Source: Pseudoclavibacter helvolus (GTDB taxonomy: Bacteria; Actinomycetota; Actinomycetes; Actinomycetales; Microbacteriaceae). From it: a DNA stretch of 64,000 nt. Below, in pieces: positions 55,870-64,000 of the stretch (position 1 is the stretch's first letter; the number at the start of each line of letters is the position of its first letter). The stretch lies in the NCBI RefSeq assembly GCF_014191305.1, contig NZ_JACHWJ010000002.1:514638-578637 (forward strand), read 5' to 3'. The notes below the pieces were generated by a model, which saw only the letters and a list, made by a program, of their open reading frames with translations, was not told the DNA's origin and made no database searches. A program made the translations under genes and the position numbers.

Positions 55870-58425
55870 CTACTCTGGCTGCGCGTCGCGCTCCTGAGCG
55901 GCCAGGGCGCGCACGACTCCTGCGCGCCCTTCGATGATCATGCGGCGGAACGCGGGGGCCGCGCCCTCGTTGTTCGCGAGCCACTCATCTGCGGCGTCGC
56001 GGATGCGCGCTGTCGCGAGGCCCGCCGGGAAGAAGCCCTCGATGAGCGTCTCGGCGATCTGGAAGCTGCGATCAGCCCAGATCGTTGAGATGTGACCGAA
56101 GTATCGGTCGACGAACGGCTCGAGGAGCGCCTCGTCGTTGACACGGTCGAAGCCGGCGACGGTGGCGCGCACGATTGCGTTGGTCGCGTCCGAGCGGTCC
56201 ATGACAGACGCCCAGGCCGCTTCCTTGCCCTCCGGCGTCGGGAGTGCCGCGCGTGCGTGTGCCGCGCTGCGCTCGCCGTCCGCCGTGCGATCCGTCTCGA
56301 GACGTGCAGCGATCTCCGCCTCGCCAGCACGGCCACCGGCGACCAGCGCGTAGAGCAGCTCCCAGCCGAGGTCGGTGTCGATCTCGAGCCCCTCGAGCGC
56401 GAAGGTGCCATCAAAGAGCGCTGCGACAGCGTCGAGCTGCGGCGCGGTCTCGGCGAGCGAGGCGAAGGCCTTCACGAAGCTGAACTGCGCGTCCGAACCC
56501 GCCTCGGCCAGCTTTGCAAGCTCGAACAGCTCGTCGGTGACCACCTCGACGATCTCGGCGCGGTCCTCTGGGGCCGTGTAGAACTTAGCGGCCGAGGCGA
56601 GCTGGCCGAGCACCGTGCGGCGCGTCGTCGACTCGCTCTCGGTGCCGATGACGCCGAGGACGGCGCGGATGAAGTCGCGGGCGCGAAGCTCCCCATCCCG
56701 GGTCGCATCCCACAGCGAGCTGACGACGAGCGAGCGCGAGAGCGGGGCGCGCAGCTTGGGCAGGTGCTGCTGCACGGTCGCGACCGAGTGCGCGTCGAGG
56801 CGGATCTTCGTGTACGCGAGGTCGTCGTCGTTCACGATGATGAGGTCGGGGAGTGCTCCGCCGATGAAGCTCGGCACCTCGGTACGCTCGCCATCGACGT
56901 CCAACTCGAAGCGGTGGATGCGCACGAGCTCGTCGCCCTGCACGTTGTAGAGGCCGATCGCGAGGCGGTGCGGTCGGATCGTGGGGTGCTCGGCCGTTGC
57001 CGTCTGCTCGATCGCGAACGACGTGAAGTTGCCGCTCTCGTCCAGCTCGTAGACGGGGCGCAGCGTGTTGACCCCCGCCGTCTCGAGCCACTTCGAGCTC
57101 CACTCGGTGAGGTCGCGGCCGCTCGTGACCTCGAGCTCGGCAAGCAGGTCGCGGAGCTCGGTGTTGCCCCAGGCGTGCTTCGTGAAGTACGCGTTGATGC
57201 CGGCGAAGAAGGCGTCGCGGCCGACCCAGGTGAAGAGCTGCTTGAGAACCGAGCCGCCCTTGGCGTAGGTGATGCCGTCGAAGTTGACCTGCACGTCGTC
57301 GAGGTCACGGATCTCCGCGACGATCGGGTGCGTGGAGGGCAGCTGGTCCTGGCGGTACGCCCACGACTTCTCGCTGGCGTTGAAGGTGACCCAGTTCTCG
57401 GTCCACTCGGTGGCCTCTGCGGTCGCGAGCGTCGAGATGAACTCGGCGAACGACTCGTTGAGCCACAGGTCGTTCCACCACTTCATGGTGACGAGGTCGC
57501 CGAACCACATGTGGGCGAGCTCGTGGAGGATCGTGACGACGCGGCGCTCGCGCACCGCATCCGCGACCTTCGAGCGGAACACGTAGGTCTCGGTGAACGT
57601 GACGCATCCCGCGTTCTCCATGGCGCCCGCGTTGAACTCGGGGACGAAGAGCTGGTCGTACTTCGTGAACGGGTACGGAACCCCGAACGCCTTCTCGTAG
57701 TACTCGAAGCCCTGCTTCGTGGTGCGGAAGATGTTGTCGGCGTCGAGGTTCGGCGCGAGGGATGCACGGCAGTACACGGCGAGTGGGATGGTGCGTCCGT
57801 CGATGGAGGTGAGCTCGTCGCGCACGACCGTGTACGGACCCGCGACGAGCGCCGTGATGTAGCTCGAGATGCGCGGCGTGGTCGCGAAGTGCCAGACGGC
57901 GCGCTCATCGTCGATGGGCTGAGGGGCCTGTGACGGCTCGTTGGAGATGACCTGCCAGGAGGCGGGGGCCGTGACGTGGAAGGAGAAGTTCGCCTTCAGG
58001 TCGGGCTGCTCGAACACCGAGAACATGCGGCGGGAATCCGGCACCTCGAACTGCGAGTAGAGGTAGACCTCGCCGTCGGCAGGGTCGACGAAGCGGTGCA
58101 GTCCCTCGCCCGTGTGCATGTAGATGGCATCGGCGTCGATGGTCAGCGTGTTGTGCTCGGCCAGGTTCGGCAGCTGGATGCGCACCCCGTCGTTGACCGC
58201 CGCGACGTCGAGCGCCTCGCCGTTGAGCACAACGCTGTGCACCTGGCGGGTGATGGCGTCGATGAAGGTGGACGCACCCGGAACCGCCGAGAACGTCACC
58301 GTCGTGATCGAACGGAACGTCTCAGGACCCGTCGTGAGGTCGAGGGCGACGTCGTAGTGCTCGACACCAAGCACTACTCCTCGACGCTCGACCGACTCAG
58401 CGCGAGTCAGGTTCTCTCCGGGCAT
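55870..58425 (-). CDS. pepN: Aminopeptidase N
   Basis: An M1-family zinc aminopeptidase of 851 residues. The exopeptidase motif is GAMENAGCVTF and the zinc site is LHELAHMWFGDLVTMKWW followed by WLNESFAEFIS. The upstream catalytic Tyr lies in DGITYAKGGSVLKQL. A C-terminal ERAP1-like helical domain completes the protein. It cuts N-terminal amino acids from peptides. The ATG at 58425 (MPGENLTRAESVERR) is chosen: the frame continues upstream but the family start fits here. Confidence 0.96.
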   Translation of the reverse strand: MPGENLTRAESVERRGVVLGVEHYDVALDLTTGPETFRSITTVTFSAVPGASTFIDAITRQVHSVVLNGEALDVAAVNDGVRIQLPNLAEHNTLTIDADAIYMHTGEGLHRFVDPADGEVYLYSQFEVPDSRRMFSVFEQPDLKANFSFHVTAPASWQVISNEPSQAPQPIDDERAVWHFATTPRISSYITALVAGPYTVVRDELTSIDGRTIPLAVYCRASLAPNLDADNIFRTTKQGFEYYEKAFGVPYPFTKYDQLFVPEFNAGAMENAGCVTFTETYVFRSKVADAVRERRVVTILHELAHMWFGDLVTMKWWNDLWLNESFAEFISTLATAEATEWTENWVTFNASEKSWAYRQDQLPSTHPIVAEIRDLDDVQVNFDGITYAKGGSVLKQLFTWVGRDAFFAGINAYFTKHAWGNTELRDLLAELEVTSGRDLTEWSSKWLETAGVNTLRPVYELDESGNFTSFAIEQTATAEHPTIRPHRLAIGLYNVQGDELVRIHRFELDVDGERTEVPSFIGGALPDLIIVNDDDLAYTKIRLDAHSVATVQQHLPKLRAPLSRSLVVSSLWDATRDGELRARDFIRAVLGVIGTESESTTRRTVLGQLASAAKFYTAPEDRAEIVEVVTDELFELAKLAEAGSDAQFSFVKAFASLAETAPQLDAVAALFDGTFALEGLEIDTDLGWELLYALVAGGRAGEAEIAARLETDRTADGERSAAHARAALPTPEGKEAAWASVMDRSDATNAIVRATVAGFDRVNDEALLEPFVDRYFGHISTIWADRSFQIAETLIEGFFPAGLATARIRDAADEWLANNEGAAPAFRRMIIEGRAGVVRALAAQERDAQPE

Positions 58426-58507
58426 TCCAGCTCCTTTGGTGTCAGGTGCCCGGGGGTTCCGGGCTTGCGGCGCGGCCAGCCTAGTCCTGCCGAGTAGGCT
58501 TATGCGT

Positions 58508-59115
58508 ATGCCCGCACCGATCAAAGTAGATTTCTGGTTCGACCCGATCTGCCCATTCGCTTGGATGACCTCGCGGTGGATCGACGAGGTCGCCCGTCAG
58601 CGTGACCTCGATGTCACCTGGCACATCATGAGCCTCGAGCTCTTGAACGAGGAGAAGGACATCCCGCAGTCGTACCGCGACATGCTGCAGGGAACGTCCC
58701 GCCTCGGCCGTGTCGTCTCCGGTGTCGAGCAGGACCTCGGCAACGAGAAGGTCAAGGCGCTCTACGACGCGCTCGGCACGCGAATCCACCCGGGCGGACG
58801 CAAGGACCGCGACGCGGTGCTGCAGGAGGCCATCGCGGAGCTCGAGATTCCCGAGTCCATCGTCGAGCGCGCCGATGCAGGCGAGTTCGACGAGCGGTAC
58901 CGCGCGAGCCACCTCTCCGGCATGGAGCGTGTCGGCGACGAGGTTGGTACCCCCATCATCGCCATCGACGGCGTCGCGTTCTTCGGCCCCGTCATCTCCC
59001 CGGCACCGAAGGGCGAGGAGGCGCTTCGCCTGTTCGACGGTGTTGTCATGGCCGCATCGGTCGACGGCTTCTTCGAGCTCAAGCGCAGCCGCACGCGTGG
59101 ACCGGTGTTCGACTG

Positions 59116-59116
<1 letters not shown>
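58508..59116 (+). CDS. DsbA-like protein related to mycothiol-dependent nitroreductase Rv2466c
   Basis: About 202 residues from MPAPIKVDFWFDPICPFAWM. The thioredoxin-fold protein agrees with the Rv2466c-type family: FWFDP, TSRWIDEVARQRDLDVTWHI, SLELLNEEKD, VGTPIIAIDGVAFFGPVISP, and ELKRSRTRGPVFD at the end. The active-site motif, CPWC in Rv2466c, is here CPFA: the second Cys is Ala, so the usual dithiol chemistry is not possible. It may work with mycothiol by a monothiol mechanism. Its stop overlaps the rpiB start. A start two codons earlier (58502) is possible. Confidence 0.85.
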
Positions 59117-59653
<537 letters not shown>

Positions 59654-59661
<8 letters not shown>

Positions 59662-60616
59662 GGGTCATTCCGTTCACCGCATCGCCCGCCAGTTCACCGC
59701 GAACTTTGCCGGGCGAGTCGTGGCCGCTTCCTCGCCCCAAGGCCGTTTCGCTGAGGGAGCCGGGGAGATCGACGGTCGTGAGATGGTCGAGACGTTCGCC
59801 GTCGGCAAGCACATGTTCTCGCGCTTCGACGGCGGCGTCTGGCTGCGTGTGCACCTCGGAATCTACGGGGCGTGGGACTTCTCTGGCCAGGTCTCGACGA
59901 CGCTCGGGCAGACGGGGGAGTACTCGCGCAAGCGTCCCGGCGTGACGATCGAGGACTCGCGCGGCGAGACTTCCCTGTCGAGCATCGGCGCCCCGCGGCG
60001 CACACGATTGAAGATGGCGGAGGCGGAGCGCGAGCAGGAGCTCTCGCAGTGGCCGCCTGAGCCTGTCGGCGCCGTGCGGCTTCGCCTTCTCACGGCGGAG
60101 ACGTGCGCAGATCTGCGCGGACCGACGGCGTGTGAGCTCATGACGGGCGACGAGGTCGCTGCCCGCATCGAGAAGCTCGGCCCTGACCCGCTCGTCGACC
60201 GTGGCGCGAAGGCCGAGGCGCGGTTCCTCGAGCGAGCTCGCGGGAAGCGCACGCCGATCGGCATCGTGCTCATGGACCAGCAGATCGTCAGCGGGATCGG
60301 CAACGTGTACCGGGCGGAGATGCTCTACCGGGCGGGCATCAACCCGCACACGCCGACGTCGCAGCTCACGGATGAGCAGCTCAGGGAGCTGTGGCGTGAC
60401 TGGACGAAGCTCCTCAAGATCGGTGTCGAGGTCGGCCAGATGATGACGATCGACGGGCTCCGCGGCAAGGCGAAGGCGGCGGCCCTCGAGAACCGCGAGG
60501 ACCGGCACTGGGTGTACGGCCGAGCGGGGGAGCCGTGTCGCGTATGCGGCACGCCGATCGCGCTGGAGGAGATGCAGGCGCGCAAGCTCTACTGGTGCCC
60601 CGGCTGCCAGCTCTGA
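59654..60616 (+). CDS. nei: Fpg/Nei-family DNA glycosylase
   Basis: A 320-residue base-excision glycosylase. Catalysis needs Pro2-Glu3, present in MPEGHSVHRIARQFTANFAG; FAVGKHMFSRFDGGVWLRVH, MDQQIVSGIGNVYRAEMLY and the C-terminal zinc finger CRVCGTPI with YWCPGCQ complete the family. The MPEG start fixes the initiation codon at 59654; the upstream in-frame extension is not real. It matches the actinobacterial Nei type that removes oxidised pyrimidines or purines. It overlaps rpiB by 8 bases. Confidence 0.93.
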
Positions 60617-60662
60617 CCTGCAGGCGTTGCGCCCGCACGCGAAGAGCTGACAGCCGGTAGCG

Positions 60663-63600
60663 TCACCGCAGCGAGCGGATGGATGCTGCGGCGCGCTTGG
60701 CGTCGCGAAGCCGCGCCTCGTACGTGGTGGCGATGACCACGAGTACTGTGCCGGCCAGCGCGAGCCACACCCACCAGGGCACAACTCCCGCGACGACGGC
60801 GAGCTGCTGCCGGAATGCGGTGACGGCGTGGAGCACGGTGATGATCGCGCCCAGGACAAGCGGCGCCTGCAGGCGGCCGACCGCACCCCAGATCGTCACC
60901 GCGACGGCGATGAGGCCAAGCGCGATGAGGCGCCACGGTTCGGAGTCTGCAAACTGGGCGAGGTAGCTCGGGACCAAGAGCAGAGCCAGCCCGGGGGCCA
61001 GCGCCGGCCAGCTGCGGAGCGTCGGCCGGATCGCGAGGAAGTGCGCCCCGCCTGCGAGGAGGGTTGCGGCGAGTGGCACCGTCGCGAGTTCAAGCCAGCG
61101 GACAGGGCCCTCGCTCTGTACGACGCCGGTGAAGGCGACGAGGGCCACGGCGGAGAGCGCGAGAACGGGGACGCGCAGCGACTGCGGGCCGCCTGGCACC
61201 CGATTGGCCCCCGACAGCGTCGGCAGGAGCTCCGGCCTGAGGAGAGCGGTGAGCGAAAGCGCACAGAGCGCGACGACCCAGGTGAGCGCGAGCGCCTGGG
61301 TGTTGGAGACTTCGCTGCGCAGGATGCTCGGGAGTGAGGACACCACGAGTGCGGCGACGGCCAGTGGCACGAGCACCGTGGACGCGAGGGACGCGAGCCG
61401 CGGGTTCTCGAGCTGGTGCTGGCGGCGCCAGAGTGCGCTCGCGAAGAGCAGCACGAGGCACGCCGGGAGGACACCCCAGACCGGGAGCGCGATCGGAGTC
61501 AGCGGCCCCTGGACCGCGAGGACAAGCGCTGGTCCGAGCACGGCCGCCGAGATCGACGCACCGACTCCGAGGGCATTCACCGATGCGCGCAGCCACCCGG
61601 CGACGGGCACCACGGCGCAGACGACGACGAGCGCGAGGGTGAGGAGTGCAAGCGCGAATTCGGGCACCGACAGCGCGAGGACGCGTGACTCCGCGGGGTC
61701 GAGCGGCTGGGCGACGGCGGCGATGGCTCCCGCGCTGAGCCAGATACCTGGGGCGGCGGCAAGCCAGAGCAGGCTCTCGACGCTGGATGCCCGTGGCTCG
61801 CTCCCTTGTCGGTCGAATCTCGCAGTCGCGACTCCCGCCGCGAAGAGCACGAGGAAGGCGCCTCCGAAGGCGACGAAGATGGATGCTCCGTCCCAGTTCG
61901 CGAGGACCTCCCACACCCAAGCGAGTGCGAGGACGGGGACGCCGAAGTAGCGCAGCACGGCGTAGGGAGACCGCGCGCCGAGTTGCCCACTGGAGACGAT
62001 GGACGTCGCGGCGAAGAGGGCGACCGCGAGGGGGAACGGGGTCCAGCTTTCGAACCCTTCGCCGGGCGCGGCCGAGGCGGCGGCCGGCGCGAGCAGGGTT
62101 CCGAGGAGCGCCGTGCCGAGCCCAAGCGCGCGGAGCGCAACTCCGTCGCCCCGACGTATCCCGTGCGGGGCCAGGAGCACGCCGAGCATGGCGGTGAGGG
62201 CGCCGATGACGCCGGCGGTCGCGACGAGTTGAATCGGGTTCGTGCTCTCGAGGTCGATGAGCTGAACGTGGTGCACCAGCATCCACGCCGCCAGTAGCCC
62301 GGACGCGTAGCTGGGGAGTCTCGTCAGGAGCCCCGCTTCGACACTCAGGCGGGCGACCAGGACGATGGCTGCAAGGACGATCCCGACCAGCAACAGTGTT
62401 GTGCCCGTCTGCTGCGCGACCCAGATGTTGGTGGGCGCGGTCGGGGTCCAGATCGCGAGGGAGAGGCTCTGCGATGCGAGGGCCAGGAATCCCACGAGGG
62501 CGATGCCTGCGCGCCCAGTCGGGCTGACGAGTCTGGCGGGGAGTCCGGCGGCGACGACTGAGGCCAGCAGTGCGAGCCCCAGCAGGAGAAGACCACTCTC
62601 GAACCGCGTCATGAGGAGGACGCCGGTGGCAACGGCGGCGCCGAGCGCCGTCAGGAGCGCGACGAGCAGCTTGCGACGTGCCCTGGCCTCGTCGTCTGCC
62701 CAGACGGGGCGGAGCAGCAGCCAGGTCACCGCGCCGACGAGCAGCACGCATGCAGTGAGCCAGAGCAATGCCTCCACGCTCGTGAGCAGGCCGGTGAAGA
62801 TCCCGCTTCGATTGACGTCGCCCGTCAGGTTGGCCGCGACGTGCGCGAGCGCTGCGAGCACGGCAACCCCTCCCGCCGATGAGCTCAACGAGACAAGCAG
62901 CGGACGCGCGTGGACGGGAACGCGCACCAGGGTCGCCGTCACGGCGACCGCGAGTGCGAGGGCTGTGCCGACGATGAAGTACAGCAGCGTGCTCGCGGGA
63001 GTGTCGGCCGAGGTGATGGCGGGGACAACAAGCGAAACTGCGAGGCCGGCCGCGAGCACGGAGGCGGACGCGCGTGCCGGTTCGCCGGCCTTGCGCGCCC
63101 TGCCGAACCACCAGAGCAGCAGTCCGGCCACAACAAGCGGAGCCCCGGCGGGGAGATGGAAGGCCTCCGAAGTGCGGATACCAGGGGTCGCGATCGCGAA
63201 CACGTACCAGGCGAGGGTGAGCAGGCCGACACCGATCCACGCCAGGAACGCTCTGCCTCGCGCCTGGAACAGGCCAGAGGGAGAGAGCGCGAGCAGGATC
63301 GGCACGAGCGCGGAAACCGCGATCGTCGCCGTGAAGTACTGGGCTCCCGCCGGCTGGCCGAACGCGCTCGTGAAGATCGGGGTGCTTGCAAGCGAGACGA
63401 CCGCGACCGCAGCGGCAGCCAGCTCGGCAGGGAGAGCGCGTGCGGCCGGTGCGCCACGGAGCCGTGCGGCGAGCATTCCGCCTGCCGTCAGGGCGCCTGC
63501 GGCGACACGAGCGACGCCGCGACGGCCGGGAGGTATGGTCGTCACGAACGAGGTGACCACTGCCGCGAGCGTCGCCCAGAGCGACGGGGCGAGCACGGCC

Positions 63601-63898
63601 AGGAGCGGCGCGACCGCAGGTACAATCCGGCTCCCGTGGTCGGCGCAGGGCGACGACGACGATCGCAACGCAGAGCAGGGCACCGAAGGCGGCACTCGCG
63701 AACCAGAGCGCGCCGAGTGGCCACACGGCGTCGGTGAGGAGGGCGTCAGCGTCCGCTGCGGTTGGCCGTCGACCGAACGAGTGCGAGGAGGGCAAACGAT
63801 GCCACGAGCGCGGGGATCGCAGCGGAGTAGGCGAGCAACGTGCGTTCCGCAGCAGCGAGCCACGGCCTCGGGAGCAGCAGCGTCGCGGTGAGGAGCAT
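60663..63898 (-). pseudogene. Giant polytopic membrane protein (SCO7613-like) with two apparent frameshifts
   Basis: The main frame codes about 1000 residues of nearly uninterrupted hydrophobic segments (well over 20), the style of the SCO7613-like actinobacterial membrane proteins of unknown function. Its first sensible residues in this frame are RIVPAVAPLLAVLAPSLWAT near 63620. The N-terminal part is in other frames: MLLTATLLLPRPWLAAAERT from 63898, then LLTDAVWPLGALWFASAAFG near 63710. Two one-base shifts (about 63740-63765 and 63600-63640) are needed to join them. These may be true mutations or assembly errors. The start of the main frame as drawn (63863) is a chance frame and should not be used. 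The start at 63898 is uncertain. Confidence 0.7.
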
Positions 63899-63911
63899 GA
63901 CGATGCCGAGA

Positions 63912-64000
63912 TTACGCGCAGGTGATGGCGAGGTTGGTGCCGGATGCGCTCGACGAGCCCCATGCGTCGCGCACGAAGGCGACGAGCAGCGGCACGGCGA
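63912..64000 (-). CDS. C-terminal end of a hypothetical protein (cut by the window edge)
   Basis: The minus-strand frame entering from the right edge reads AVPLLVAFVRDAWGSSSASG then TNLAITCA before TAA (63912-63914). It ends 13 bases before the start of the giant membrane protein, which suggests one operon. It is too short to identify. Confidence 0.5.
   Translation of the reverse strand, partial: AVPLLVAFVRDAWGSSSASGTNLAITCA

Overview
The window is about 64 kb of high-GC DNA with actinobacterial gene content. I see GatCAB, a mycothiol-reductase-like DsbA protein, truncated haemoglobin O, CsoR-type copper control and a SCO7613-like giant membrane protein. The frequent ggatgcg codon context suggests a member of the Microbacteriaceae. 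The family assignment is inference from style and content; no rRNA is present to confirm it.

Layout. 1-3.5 kb: end of gatA, gatB, and a Lys-rich repetitive protein of unknown role. 3.5-5.6 kb: two insertion sequences (an IS5-type element with a broken transposase and an intact IS630-type element) joined at a shared TA, lying just behind fadD. 5.6-9.1 kb: fadD, dinB and a small DUF2277-type gene. 9.1-16.1 kb: a mobile island. It starts with a complete IS3-type element and ends with a 5'-truncated identical copy. The 4-base duplication GGTA occurs only at the two outer edges, so the 5.2 kb between the copies looks like a later integration by recombination into one resident IS. This cargo holds a hypothetical gene, a second IS3-type element, an IS110-type element and a monoacylglycerol-lipase-like hydrolase.

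16.2-22.7 kb (minus strand): glgX(treX)-treY-treZ, the three-enzyme route from glycogen to trehalose. 22.8-26.9 kb: a GerW/YtfJ-like gene, then a TPP riboswitch controlling ykoE-ykoD-ykoC (ECF-type thiamine transporter) and a fourth, overlapping P-loop kinase-like gene. 27-31 kb: small housekeeping and unknown genes, an orphan trpF, and a divergent LysR/EamA pair. 32.4-33.3 kb: tRNA-His, orn, tRNA-Arg. 33.4-40.9 kb: SGNH hydrolase, an unknown Cys-containing protein, a CPBP protease/TetR divergent pair with a clear operator, a 922-residue Orn/Lys/Arg decarboxylase, and an HxlR/SnoaL divergent pair. 40.9-44.0 kb: copper operon copZ - small membrane protein - copA - csoR. 44.1-64 kb: nadE, msrA, a second-type ssb, ettA, two hotdog thioesterases, NADP-type gdhA, trHbO, mscS, glutathione peroxidase, a broken methyltransferase, pepN, an Rv2466c-like reductase lacking its second Cys, rpiB, nei and a giant membrane protein.

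Repeats and quality. A 79-bp palindromic element occurs twice (16134 and 30258), both times at the 3' end of a minus-strand gene. A 96-bp palindrome with AT-rich arms lies at 26954. Several conserved genes carry single-base frameshifts (about 3.86, 27.9, 51.13, 55.2, 63.6 and 63.75 kb), at least two of them in homopolymer runs. These could be assembly errors rather than true pseudogenes.
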